From NCBI GenBank assembly GCA_902794825.1, contig CADBIU010000008.1:50622-114621 (forward strand): DNA of 64,000 bases, written 5' to 3'. Shown here in pieces: positions 1-8,521 of the stretch. Below the pieces are notes generated by a model that did not search any database, was not told the DNA's origin, and saw only the letters and a program-made list of their open reading frames with translations. The DNA is from an uncultured Lachnospiraceae bacterium. GTDB taxonomy: Bacteria; Bacillota; Clostridia; Lachnospirales; Lachnospiraceae. Position numbers and translations under genes: made by a program. Each line of letters starts with the position of its first letter. Within the stretch, counting starts at the first letter, position 1.

Positions 1-1425
1 CCGGACACTGATCCAGACCGCTACGCGGTCAAGAACAAGAATCAGTATGAACTGATGGCCGACGCTCTTTTGAAAGGGCAGATCTATCTCGAGTACGGCG
101 ACATGGACCGCCGCCTCCTTCAGATGCCCAATCCTTACGATACAAATGCAAGGAGAGCGTTGGGAGTAAGGTATCACTGGGACCATGCTTTCTATAAAGG
201 GCGCTACTATATGTATTTTGGCGTAGTGCCGGTCTTTCTGCTGTTCATACCGTTCAAACTGATCACCGGGGCGAGCCTGACGACATATCACGCGACCCAG
301 GTCTTTGTCGGCATGTCCATAATCGGGCTGTTCCTGTTCTTCAGATTATTGTCAAAGCGGTTCTTCCCGAAGCTGTCCTTTGCCGTCTACCTGTTCCTGG
401 GCGCGGCCGTGTCGGTAACGAGCATGGTGCACTGCGTCGCCAAACCGGCCATGTATATGACGGCCTTCTCGTCGGCTTTCTGCATGGAGATCTGGAGCGT
501 CTACTTCTATGTCAAAGCAGTGTGGGCCACCGATAACGAACACGAGAACCGGGCCATTTTCAGGGCTTTCCTCGGCGCGCTCTTCGGCGCGCTCGCGTTC
601 GGGTGCCGCCCGTCCATTGCACTCGGAAATCTGATCGTAATACCGTGCCTGATCGTCTTTTTGCGGGAGCACAAATTCACCTGGAAACTGTTTCTGAAAC
701 TGGTGGCAGCGGCCTCACCTTACATCATCATCGGCGCGCTGCTCATGCTCTACAACTATGTCCGGTTTGAGAATCCCTTCGAATTCGGCCAGAGCTACCA
801 GCTGACCGTTGCCGACCAGACAGCCTACGGAAGCCTGCTCTCCAGACTGAGCGTCCGCGGCCTCCTGAACGGAGCGACATATTTCCTGACCCGCTCCGAG
901 GACCTGATCGCAGACTTCCCCCACATCGTGGAGGGAGGCGTGTTCTACACCTACCCGGTGTTCGGCGTGGGGCTTTTCGCTCTCACAAACAAGAAGACAT
1001 GTTCCGCGATCCGGGCCAACAAAGTTGTCCTCTTCCTGCTGGGAGGGATCGTTACGATCGGTGTAATCATTATGATGGATATTGTCTGGACACCGTATTT
1101 GCTGGCAAGGTACAGGGAAGATATGATGTGGCTTCTGGGTATGCTTGTGTTCCTTGCGGTGGGGATGCGGTATGCGGAGATTTCCGGAGAGGAGCTTGCT
1201 GTTTCTGAGGTGGAAGAAGGGACTTCTGTGGCGGAATCTGGTGTGAAATTTGTTGTGGAACCCTGTGAGGAAGCTAAAGAATTCAGCTCGGCGGTCTGCC
1301 TGCTTTCTATCTATTCGATGCTGGTCTGCGCGTTTGTGTTCGTGCAGCTTGATATGAAGCATTTCCTGCCGGAACAGATTGAACTTATTAAAAAGATTGT
1401 GGGCGCGATGACATTCGGGCTGTGA
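1..1425 (+). CDS. Polytopic membrane protein, 5' end outside window
   Basis: The reading frame is open from the first base, so the true start lies upstream; an in-frame ATG at 55 is internal. The protein has about ten hydrophobic segments. They are preceded by a polar stretch rich in Tyr and Arg that includes a YHWDHAFYKGRYYMYFG motif. After the last long membrane block comes an acidic, soluble-looking stretch and one more hydrophobic segment before the stop. The overall look is that of the large hypothetical membrane proteins (possibly GT-C-like glycosyltransferases) found beside polysaccharide loci of Clostridia. I see no catalytic signature that fixes a function. A rho-independent terminator follows the stop, so it ends a transcription unit. 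The call as a membrane protein is firm; any enzymatic role is a guess. Confidence 0.75.
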   Translation, partial: PDTDPDRYAVKNKNQYELMADALLKGQIYLEYGDMDRRLLQMPNPYDTNARRALGVRYHWDHAFYKGRYYMYFGVVPVFLLFIPFKLITGASLTTYHATQVFVGMSIIGLFLFFRLLSKRFFPKLSFAVYLFLGAAVSVTSMVHCVAKPAMYMTAFSSAFCMEIWSVYFYVKAVWATDNEHENRAIFRAFLGALFGALAFGCRPSIALGNLIVIPCLIVFLREHKFTWKLFLKLVAAASPYIIIGALLMLYNYVRFENPFEFGQSYQLTVADQTAYGSLLSRLSVRGLLNGATYFLTRSEDLIADFPHIVEGGVFYTYPVFGVGLFALTNKKTCSAIRANKVVLFLLGGIVTIGVIIMMDIVWTPYLLARYREDMMWLLGMLVFLAVGMRYAEISGEELAVSEVEEGTSVAESGVKFVVEPCEEAKEFSSAVCLLSIYSMLVCAFVFVQLDMKHFLPEQIELIKKIVGAMTFGL

Positions 1426-1492
1426 AAAAAGGACTGCCGCAAAGGCCGCAATGTCATTAAGATAAGAATTTAGAGGTCGAAAAGAACAGAAT

Positions 1493-1530
1493 CGGGTCTC
1501 CACAAAAAAGTGGGGACCCGTTTTGTTTTG
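1493..1530 (+). terminator. Rho-independent terminator
   Basis: An 11-bp stem (1493-1503 pairing with 1510-1520, one G-U pair), an A6 loop and a following TTTTGTTTTG run. It separates the membrane-protein gene from the restriction-modification locus. Confidence 0.85.
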
Positions 1531-1597
1531 TAACAATTCAGGCATAAATCTTCATATGGTTTTGCTCTCGCTGCCTATATTTGTGTTAATATAGTTC

Positions 1598-3127
1598 ATG
1601 TCGACGGACAAAGTATTGAAAGGTTTACAACAGATGCTGAACGAGATATTAACCAAGACAAGCGAATTTCTTAAGTCTATGCCAAAGAGCAAACGTAAGA
1701 AGAAAGGTCAGTTCTTCACGTCGAAAGAGACTGCCGTTTTCATGGCGTCACTGTTTGATACGGAAAGATTTGGAAACGAGATAACAGTCCTTGACCCCGG
1801 AAGCGGGACAGGAGTGCTTTCTGCCGCCTTCATTGAGCGCATGGGAAAGGAAAGCATAGTCGATAAGATAAACCTGTACTGCTATGAGACAGACGAGGAA
1901 GTCCTCCCCGTTCTTAAAGAAAACCTTAAATTCATGAAAGAAGCCTCCCCCATCAATCTCGAATATCATGTCATGGAGGAAGACTATCTTCTGTCCCAGT
2001 ACCACGACTTCAACCATGACCTCCTCGCAGAAGAATACCCCCGCAAATATGACGCCGTTATCGGAAATCCTCCCTATCTCCGCGTCATGAGAGATAATCC
2101 TGCGGCGATGGCAATGCCAGAGATAGTCCACGGTGCCCCGAATATGTATTTTATGTTCGCAGCCATGTCCCTGTTTAACTTAAAAGACGATGCGGAGATG
2201 GTCTACATTATCCCGCGCAGCTGGACTTCCGGCGTTTACTTCAAAGCATTCAGGGATTATTTTCTGCACTATGGGAAACTGGAACATATCCACTTGTTTG
2301 TAAGCAGGGACAAGGTGTTCAGCCAGGAGCAGGTGCTGCAGGAGACTATTATTATAAAGGTCAAGAAAACACAGGTTATCCCGGAAATCGTAAGGCTGAC
2401 TTCAAGCCAGTCAAACGGCGATTTCAACGCCATAACGGAACTTTCCCTTCCATACAGCGCATTGGTAGTCGGTGATGAAAAGTACGTGTTCCTTCCAACT
2501 AGCGAAGAAGAGGTATCCGTTATCCAGAAGTTAAATCAGTATGACAATACCCTGCCGGATATAGGGCTTCGCATGAAGACCGGTATCATCGTAGATTTTC
2601 GACAGTATGATGACCTACGGGCAGAACCGGGTGAAAACATTGTCCCCCTGTTCTACAGTCAGCATATCCGCAACGGGCGCGTGAATCACAATCCATCCGG
2701 CAAAGACTTCGATTGGGTTATAACAGACAAGCCCGGGCTTATACAGAAGAACAAAAACTACCTCTTCTGTAAGCGTTTTACAGCGAAGGAAGAAAGACGT
2801 CGGCTTCAGTGCGGAATTTACCTTGCAAAAGACTTCCCTGATTATAAGAGCATAGGAACACAGAACAAGATTAACTTTGTCGACCATATAGACGGGCATG
2901 AACTCTCGGAATGTGAAGTGTATGGCATTTATGTCCTTCTGAACTCTACCTGGTTCGATATTTACTATCGTATCCTGAACGGCAGCACCCAGGTAAACAG
3001 TACGGAAGTGAACAACATGCCCGTTCCGCCTCTTTCTACTATACAGGATATGGGGCGGCGGCTTATCAAGACAGACAGCCTGACAACCGAGACCTGTGAC
3101 AGAATAATGGAGGCAGTTTATGAGTAA
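1598..3127 (+). CDS. Type II N6-adenine DNA methyltransferase, PstI/BsuBI-like
   Basis: A predicted m6A methyltransferase protecting the site of the nuclease encoded just downstream. The SAM-binding motif I is visible as LDPGSGTGVLSAAF (about residues 65-78), and the catalytic motif IV as GNPPY (about 155). The N terminus carries KGQFFTSKETAVFMASLFD, typical of the gamma-class PstI/BsuBI/Eco57I group. Length (509 aa) matches M.PstI and M.BsuBI (about 500 aa). The partner at 3120 is a PstI/BsuBI-family nuclease, so CTGCAG is the expected target by family analogy; this is inference. There is no clear ribosome site before ATG 1598. An in-frame ATG at 1634 follows AAAGGT and is an alternative start. 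The stop overlaps the nuclease start by 8 bases, indicating translational coupling. Confidence 0.9.
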   Translation: MSTDKVLKGLQQMLNEILTKTSEFLKSMPKSKRKKKGQFFTSKETAVFMASLFDTERFGNEITVLDPGSGTGVLSAAFIERMGKESIVDKINLYCYETDEEVLPVLKENLKFMKEASPINLEYHVMEEDYLLSQYHDFNHDLLAEEYPRKYDAVIGNPPYLRVMRDNPAAMAMPEIVHGAPNMYFMFAAMSLFNLKDDAEMVYIIPRSWTSGVYFKAFRDYFLHYGKLEHIHLFVSRDKVFSQEQVLQETIIIKVKKTQVIPEIVRLTSSQSNGDFNAITELSLPYSALVVGDEKYVFLPTSEEEVSVIQKLNQYDNTLPDIGLRMKTGIIVDFRQYDDLRAEPGENIVPLFYSQHIRNGRVNHNPSGKDFDWVITDKPGLIQKNKNYLFCKRFTAKEERRRLQCGIYLAKDFPDYKSIGTQNKINFVDHIDGHELSECEVYGIYVLLNSTWFDIYYRILNGSTQVNSTEVNNMPVPPLSTIQDMGRRLIKTDSLTTETCDRIMEAVYE

Positions 3128-4046
3128 GATTGATGAGGCAAAAATGTTCCTTGCAGATGTCGGCATGCCCATACAGCAGCAGACGGATATAGCGGCGCTC
3201 ACGCTGCTCACTCTCGCGCATGTTGCGCCGGATGACTCATGGAAAGACGCCAGTAATGAGTGGATTCGCATCCATGATGTTATACAGTTTGCGGAGAATA
3301 TTTACGGGCGGCACTATGCCGAAAATACGAGAGAGACTATCCGCAAGAACTGTATGCACCAGTTTCGTCTGGCGGCACTCATAGAAGACAATGGGAAAGC
3401 GACAAACAGTCCGAACTATCGCTACCGCATAACAGATGAGGCGCTTTCGCTTGTAAGAGCAATACCTGTGGACAGATATAGAGATGAACTTGCCCGTTTC
3501 AAAATGTACCACGATTCCCTTATCGAGATGTACAGGAGTAAAAAGACCATGGAAAAGATGCCTGTCCGCATCAACGGACAGGACCTTCATTTCAGTCCCG
3601 GGAAACACAACAAACTCCAGAAGGCTATCATTGAGGAATTCGCGCCTCGTTTTGCGCCGCACAGTGAATGCCTGTATGTTGGCGACACCACCAACAAAGA
3701 TATGGTAAAGAACGTGGAGAAACTGTCTGAACTAGGCTTTGAGATTACTCTTCACGACAAAATGCCTGATGTTGTCCTTTACATGCCGGACAAGAACTGG
3801 ATATATTTCATTGAAGCTGTGACCAGCGTAGGTCCTGTCAGCCCAAAGAGGATAATGGAAATAGAAGAGATGACAGAGAATGTGACCGCCGGGAAGGTCT
3901 ACGTTACTGCATTTCCCGACATCGCTACTTACAAAAAATTCGCTGCGGAACTTGCCTGGGAGACAGAGGTATGGCTTTCAGAACTTCCGGACCATATGAT
4001 ACACTTGAACGGTGACAAATTTATTGGTCCAAGAGACCAATCATAA
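3120..4046 (+). CDS. Type II restriction endonuclease, PstI/BsuBI family
   Basis: The C-terminal half carries the family's hallmark blocks: SPGKHNKLQ, LYVGDT.NK, then PDVVLY...NWIYFIEAVTSVGPVS.KR. The conserved acidic and Lys residues there form the PD-(D/E)XK-like nuclease site. The N-terminal half (residues 1-110) looks like a helical DNA-recognition region. Length (308 aa) is near PstI (326) and BsuBI (316). It starts inside the end of the methylase gene, so both are made from one message. The predicted cut site is CTGCAG or close to it, from family knowledge only. Several CTGCAG sites occur in this window, consistent with a methylated host genome. Confidence 0.9.
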   Translation: MSKIDEAKMFLADVGMPIQQQTDIAALTLLTLAHVAPDDSWKDASNEWIRIHDVIQFAENIYGRHYAENTRETIRKNCMHQFRLAALIEDNGKATNSPNYRYRITDEALSLVRAIPVDRYRDELARFKMYHDSLIEMYRSKKTMEKMPVRINGQDLHFSPGKHNKLQKAIIEEFAPRFAPHSECLYVGDTTNKDMVKNVEKLSELGFEITLHDKMPDVVLYMPDKNWIYFIEAVTSVGPVSPKRIMEIEEMTENVTAGKVYVTAFPDIATYKKFAAELAWETEVWLSELPDHMIHLNGDKFIGPRDQS

Positions 4047-4051
4047 CAAAC

Positions 4052-4084
4052 AAGACCGGAGCAGCCATAAGCCGCTCCGGTCTT
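4052..4084. terminator. Bidirectional terminator between convergent R-M loci
   Basis: A perfect 11-bp inverted repeat (4052-4062 and 4074-4084). T-rich sequence follows on both strands, most clearly on the minus strand (TTGTTTG). It ends both the PstI-like operon and the oppositely directed methylase/DUF262 operon. Confidence 0.75.
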
Positions 4085-4090
4085 CAATAT

Positions 4091-5359
4091 TTACCAGATA
4101 TTACCCTTCTGATTATTGTGGAAGCTGCAGAGCATCTGGCAATTCTCCTCTATGGTCTTTCCGCCCTTGCTCCACGGCTTAACATGGTCTGCCTGCATCT
4201 CTTTGAAAGCATACTCTTTGTTATTCCCGTCTTTAACGCAGAACGGACATTTATGCTTCTGCTTCTCGTATACAATCCTTGCTATCTTTTCTTCAAACTG
4301 TCTGAGCTGAAGATACCTTTCATCTCCATAGATGATGTACATGACAATGCCCTTCATCTTTGCGGTAATTTCATCATCGCTCATGAGATTGATGATATCT
4401 TTATTGATTTCATCTGCACTCTTGTGAATGATATTGTTATCGAAAGCACCTTTTGTGTAATCTTCGTAAACAGCACCCCAGTCAAGACCTTTCATGGTTT
4501 TATTGTATGTGGTGAACTTACTCCTGACCCATTCAAGCACACAAGAAAAATACTGCCAGAGAGCCGATGCGTCATTATCCTTACAATGCTTCAGCATATA
4601 TTCTTCAATGGCATTCTTTCCCGTAAATCCTTCGTGCCTTGCAGCCCAAAGAAGTGCGGTCTCAAGGTATTCCTGCCTGTTCCATGAACCGTTAAGAAGC
4701 GGCTCACTTGCGCCGTTATTCGGGTTAGTGTCTGCGAGAATGACCCCTCTGCCGTTTTTTGAAGAAAACCGTGCTTTTGCGTCAGAAAGCCATTTCCCCG
4801 TATAAGAAGAATTTCTGAGTTCCTGCTCATTTAATGGTTCGCCGCACGTGTTTATGCGGTGGAACCATTTGAGTTTTTCAGACGGTGTTCCTTTACAGAC
4901 ATACACTTCCAGTTCGTAATCCATGATTTTATCAGATATGTCGTGCATGTTGAAGACAAGGTTCTGAAAGTCCTGCGGAAGGTCTGTCGGGAATACATCG
5001 GATGCGACAGCGAATTCACCGGAAATATATTTGCAGATGGACAGTATTCTCTGCTGCCCGTCGAGGACTTCGAAAGTGCCGTCTTCCTTATCAACGAAAT
5101 AGATGGTATTGAGCGGGCAGTCTTCTAAAACAGTTTCAATTACCGCATCTCTTTTCGGCTGCGAATATACTGAGTTTCGCTGATAAGATGGACGGATGTT
5201 CAATTTTCCATCAAATCCAAAAACTGAATCTGTCGTATATCCGTCGTCGGAGTCTTTCATATAACCCGAGGTCAGGTCGCGGATAGTAAACCCCTTTTCT
5301 GTGTCTATGACCTGTATTTGGCCTTCTTTGATAAGGTCTCTTATTCTTTTCACCTGCAT
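4091..5359 (-). CDS. DUF262 (GmrS-like) protein with C-terminal HNH nuclease
   Basis: The N-terminal DUF262/ParB-like domain shows RPSYQRNSVYSQPKRDAVIETVL (about residues 57-79) and the diagnostic DGQQR motif (about 99-103). In GmrSD, BrxU and SspE this fold binds and hydrolyses nucleotides. The C terminus has an HNH zinc nuclease: CPFC at about 371-374, ADH, a central Asn in EENC, and CSFHNNQKG. The middle (150-340) is helical and unrecognised. GmrSD-type homologues are anti-phage nucleases, often modification-dependent. Here the gene is the last of an operon behind an EcoRI-family adenine methylase, which suggests it is the restriction half of an unusual R-M pair (inference). The AGGAG before ATG 5359 supports the start. 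Confidence 0.85.
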   Translation of the reverse strand: MQVKRIRDLIKEGQIQVIDTEKGFTIRDLTSGYMKDSDDGYTTDSVFGFDGKLNIRPSYQRNSVYSQPKRDAVIETVLEDCPLNTIYFVDKEDGTFEVLDGQQRILSICKYISGEFAVASDVFPTDLPQDFQNLVFNMHDISDKIMDYELEVYVCKGTPSEKLKWFHRINTCGEPLNEQELRNSSYTGKWLSDAKARFSSKNGRGVILADTNPNNGASEPLLNGSWNRQEYLETALLWAARHEGFTGKNAIEEYMLKHCKDNDASALWQYFSCVLEWVRSKFTTYNKTMKGLDWGAVYEDYTKGAFDNNIIHKSADEINKDIINLMSDDEITAKMKGIVMYIIYGDERYLQLRQFEEKIARIVYEKQKHKCPFCVKDGNNKEYAFKEMQADHVKPWSKGGKTIEENCQMLCSFHNNQKGNIW

Positions 5360-5361
5360 TG

Positions 5362-5463
5362 TTAATTCTCCTGTTTGTTTTTCTCTAAAAGTACAAGAAT
5401 CCAGACATTGCTAAAACGTTTTTCAAGTATGGACTCAACGTTAAGTAATTTACAGTTTTTCAT
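5362..5463 (-). CDS. Possible 33-aa small ORF between methylase and DUF262 gene
   Basis: Reading on the minus strand, an ATG at 5463 follows AAGGAAAACAGAC, a good ribosome site, and opens 33 codons ending TAA at 5362. The peptide starts MKNCKLLNVESILEKRF and ends in LLEKNKQEN. An in-frame ATG at 5484 would make it 40 aa. Its stop overlaps the spacer just before the DUF262 gene start (5359), so ribosomes could hand over directly. I recognise no family. It may be a coupling leader, a small regulator, or chance. Nothing else fills the 145-bp gap. Confidence 0.4.
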   Translation of the reverse strand: MKNCKLLNVESILEKRFSNVWILVLLEKNKQEN

Positions 5464-5504
5464 GTCTGTTTTCCTTGACTGCATATTTCGCGGAAGATGC
5501 ATTC

Positions 5505-6533
5505 TTAATACCCTATATCTTCCGATTTCTTGACAGGATGTAAATTTCGAATCAATATGCGTGGATAAATTGCTTTGTATATCTTTCCTTGCACAGAATA
5601 ATAGGGTTTGTCATGTAATGGCTTTGTAATTTCAACCACTGCGCCATCATTTGCTTTTGTTACACTTTGCGTGGTTCCGTTTGGATTATGCTGTATCTGT
5701 TTATCGAATATAAGCATTCTATACTCATTACCGATAGGCGTCTTTGTCATTGTCTGAATTTCAAATTCATCTGGATTATATTTGTCCTCGTTTCCCTCGT
5801 AATAACAATGTGCCTGCGTGTTATCGAATTTCCCGTTCCTGTGCCACAGTCCGTCATGACGGTATTTTACATCCATATTTGTAAACCAACGAATACCTGA
5901 AAGGTTGATATAATGTTTGCCGTCTTTGACAAACACATTTGAACTGTATTCTTCATAATCATCCGGTATACGGAAATCAATACCGCCTGAATGAATACTT
6001 GCGCCATACCAAATCATGTTTTCCTTGATTAAAGGAAATATATCCTGATAGGTTGCGGCGTTCTGATTCCCGAGGATGATGAACTTCTTTCCGTATTCGA
6101 TTAGTTGTGCGACGTACTCCCTGAAGAGCGAAAAAGGCGGATTAGTCGAAACGACCGTGGCCTCTTTTAGGAATCCGACACATGCATCACTGCGGAAGTC
6201 CCCGGCGTTGTATCCATCATTCCCCTTGATAGGGACCACTTCGCCCGCGCTCATGTTGAAGTCGTCCCCGCCTTCGTAAATCATAGCGTATGACGGCTCC
6301 GTGTCCTTCCTGTAGTGCGTGGCAATCAGTTTCTTCAGATTCAGTGAACCGAAGTTACTGTGAAAATACTTCCAGAAATTGCTCCACGCCGGGTCGTCGC
6401 AGTTGCAGTACACCACCTGTCCCTCAAACTGTTTGCGGTAGTGTCCCATTTCATCAGAGATTGTTCCGTACTCAGTGTAAAATTCATCATTCTTGACAGC
6501 TTTCGCCTGCTGCATCTTTTTGTTGTCTGCCAT
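5505..6533 (-). CDS. EcoRI-family N6-adenine DNA methyltransferase
   Basis: The protein carries the EcoRI-methylase (PF13651-type) pattern. It starts with NDEFYTEYGTISDEMGHYR and VVYCNCDDPAWSNFWKYF. The catalytic STNPPFSLFREYVAQLIEYGKKF block (motif IV NPPF, about residue 160) is followed by FIILGNQNA. M.EcoRI methylates the inner adenine of GAATTC; the target here is unproven. I place the start at ATG 6533, because AAGGGAAA lies 7 bases upstream. The longer form from 6548 adds only five residues and has no ribosome site. It is the first gene of an operon with the small ORF and the DUF262-HNH gene. No EcoRI-like nuclease is present, so the partner is probably the HNH protein. Confidence 0.88.
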   Translation of the reverse strand: MADNKKMQQAKAVKNDEFYTEYGTISDEMGHYRKQFEGQVVYCNCDDPAWSNFWKYFHSNFGSLNLKKLIATHYRKDTEPSYAMIYEGGDDFNMSAGEVVPIKGNDGYNAGDFRSDACVGFLKEATVVSTNPPFSLFREYVAQLIEYGKKFIILGNQNAATYQDIFPLIKENMIWYGASIHSGGIDFRIPDDYEEYSSNVFVKDGKHYINLSGIRWFTNMDVKYRHDGLWHRNGKFDNTQAHCYYEGNEDKYNPDEFEIQTMTKTPIGNEYRMLIFDKQIQHNPNGTTQSVTKANDGAVVEITKPLHDKPYYSVQGKIYKAIYPRILIRNLHPVKKSEDIGY

Positions 6534-6548
6534 ACGCTTTCCCTTCAT

Positions 6549-6812
6549 AAATCACAAAATATCGGGCTTCTAAACATCTATATGTAAGAAATTTTTGAAG
6601 AATCCGGATTTATCAGCCTTTTTGTTTCTTGTTCTTAGGGAGTATGGGAGAAAAACGTATGTTTTATCTTTTTTCTAGGAAAATGAGCAAAAAAATAACA
6701 GCGCCATTATTTCTAATGACACTGTCTTAAATCATCTGTATTTTGTGAGCATTGACCTCCCTTTTTGGTATAATGTCAGCGACCAAACCTTCACTAATCC
6801 AAAAATGAGGCA
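6549..6812. other. Intergenic region left of the insertion sequence
   Basis: About 260 AT-rich bases between the methylase start and the first transposase-like frame. I find no gene or strong promoter in it. It should contain the methylase promoter (minus strand) and the left end of the IS, but I could not match a terminal inverted repeat to the right side. Confidence 0.5.
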
Positions 6813-7020
6813 ATGCTCGTGAACATTATACTTTATCTTATTCAACTGTGCCACCAGCTTTATCAGCAAAACTGCTGGCTGATCAACTTTATCTGCAGAT
6901 ATATCCCACTCAAGCAGTGGGCCTTCGACGATTCCCATTCCCCCAAGTATCAGAAGTTCAAGGTCGATCAGCTGCCGAAGATTGTCTACCATCATCAGGA
7001 CTGGGACACAGCGTCGATCA
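6813..7020 (+). pseudogene. Out-of-frame N-terminal part of the IS transposase
   Basis: From ATG 6813 this frame encodes MLVNIILYLIQLCHQLYQQ, then a FDDSHSPKYQKFKVDQLPKIVYHHQDWD segment. The segment reads like the start of this transposase family and stops making sense at about 7010. The zinc-ribbon part (CDIPEDCSCP) continues in the next frame. The two halves overlap in different frames, so a small indel or a programmed shift lies between about 6990 and 7030. Confidence 0.6.
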
Positions 7021-8211
7021 GAATGCGATATTCCGGAAGATTGCTCCTGCCCTGCCTGCAAGGCCCCCCAGCCTTACCTGTATCGCAACAATGGTAAAGC
7101 CGGACAGCTGCTGTGTAAGGTCTGCGGAACACGCTTCTCACCAGATGAGAGCCGTTTCTCCAAGGCGCTTTCGCTCAAGTGTCCTTACTGTTCCCATACG
7201 CTGACCCGTAAGAAAGACCGGAAGCATTTCATCGTCCATAAATGCGTGAATCCCAAGTGCTCTTACTATCTCCACAACCTCAAGAAGGTTGACAAGGCAG
7301 ATCTGGATGAGGACTACGGCAAAAACAAATATAAGCTGCATTACATCTACCGTGAATTCACGATAGATTTCTTCAAGATGGATATCACCACCCTGCCGAA
7401 GAATGCATCTTCGCTGAAATTCACTAAAAACAGCGCTTACATCATGTCCCTGTGCCTCTCCTACCGGGTCAATCTCGGTCTGTCCCTCCGAAAACCCGCA
7501 CAGGCCATGAAAGACATCCATGGCATCTCCATATCCCACCAGATGGTCGCCAACTACTGTAAAACCGCCGCCGTCTGTATCAAACCGTTTGTTGACACAT
7601 ATCCTTACGAAAAAGGATCTACCTTTGCTGCTGATGAGACTTACATCAAAGTCCGCGGCGTCAAAGGCTATATCTGGCTGATCATCAATGCTGCTACCCG
7701 GGCTGTGATCGGCTATCAGGTGGCTGATAACCGTGGTGTCGGCCCCTGCATTATGGCGATGCGCATGGCCTTCCAGCATCTGAAAGAGCTGCCTGAAGAC
7801 TTCCGCTTCATCGCTGACGGTTACAGTGCATATCCCCTTGCCGCCCAACAGTTCTTCCATGAATCCGGTGAAAAGTTTAAGTTCGAGATCACCCAGGTCA
7901 TCGGCCTTACGAACGATGATGCTGTTTCGAAAGAATTCAGACCGTATAAGCAGATGATCGAACGACTTAACCGTACCTACAAAGCTTCTTACCGCCCTAC
8001 AAACGGATTTGATAACTACGACGGTGCCAACTACGATCTTGCGCTCTGGGTCGCCTACTACAACTTCCTGCGGCCGCATAAACTGCATAAGTTCCAACCG
8101 CCGGTCAAAAACGACATCATCTCAAACGGCGAAAACATGCCTGGAAAATGGCAGCTGCTGATCTTTCTTGGCCAACAAACCATCAAAAAGATGCAGGAAA
8201 CTGCTGCATAA
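6982..8211 (+). CDS. DDE transposase, IS6/IS240-like, with zinc-ribbon N terminus
   Basis: The protein has two CxxC pairs near the start (CPACKAP...CKVCGTRF, then CPYCS...C.NPKC), forming a zinc ribbon. A DDE catalytic core follows: ADETYIKVRG (first Asp, about residue 215), FIADGYSAY (second Asp, about 275) and MIERLNRTYK (Glu, about 335). This order and spacing fit DDE_Tnp_IS240/IS6-like elements. The C terminus has a basic helix. The ATG at 6982 lies inside what looks like a frame-shifted original; the real N terminus is probably encoded from 6813. The element may therefore be inactive unless the shift is programmed. Family assignment within DDE transposases is moderate. Confidence 0.8.
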   Translation: MSTIIRTGTQRRSECDIPEDCSCPACKAPQPYLYRNNGKAGQLLCKVCGTRFSPDESRFSKALSLKCPYCSHTLTRKKDRKHFIVHKCVNPKCSYYLHNLKKVDKADLDEDYGKNKYKLHYIYREFTIDFFKMDITTLPKNASSLKFTKNSAYIMSLCLSYRVNLGLSLRKPAQAMKDIHGISISHQMVANYCKTAAVCIKPFVDTYPYEKGSTFAADETYIKVRGVKGYIWLIINAATRAVIGYQVADNRGVGPCIMAMRMAFQHLKELPEDFRFIADGYSAYPLAAQQFFHESGEKFKFEITQVIGLTNDDAVSKEFRPYKQMIERLNRTYKASYRPTNGFDNYDGANYDLALWVAYYNFLRPHKLHKFQPPVKNDIISNGENMPGKWQLLIFLGQQTIKKMQETAA

Positions 8212-8225
8212 CAGGGCGCGGAACC

Positions 8226-8480
8226 GTTGTCAAGGGAACCGTGGAATACCGGAACAGGCGGCGGAGCCGTCTGTGAGGATATGCCGCGAAAGTCCCTTGA
8301 CATAAGGTTCACGGATCATCCTCTTGTAAAGGGAAAGGGGCAACTGCGCCTTTCCCTGCTTCCGGCGAGGACGGGTCCGGGCAGAGCCCGGGAGAAGGGT
8401 CAAGGGACGAGTCCCTTGCGGGTTCTTAGGGCAGCGCCCTAAGCCCTCGGAGAGCCTTCCGGCTTCAATATCTACAGATT
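8226..8480. repeat. Cluster of GC-rich inverted repeats after the transposase
   Basis: The stretch holds back-to-back hairpins. TGTCAAGGGA (8228) returns inverted near 8293. GGAAAGGGGC pairs with GCGCCTTTCC, CCGGGCAGAGCCCGG is a palindrome, AAGGGACGAGTCCCTT is another, and TTAGGGCAGCGCCCTAAG a third. No gene is convincing here. It is probably the non-coding right end of the mobile element or an inserted repeat module. Confidence 0.6.
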
Positions 8481-8489
8481 TTCAAGGTT

Positions 8490-8521
8490 CGTTAGAGCCT
8501 TTTTCTTTGGCTCTGTTTTTT
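8490..8521 (+). terminator. Terminator-like hairpin at right end of the IS region
   Basis: AGAGCC and GGCTCT flank a T-rich loop and are followed by GTTTTTTC. It probably ends transcripts coming from the transposase. Confidence 0.65.
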
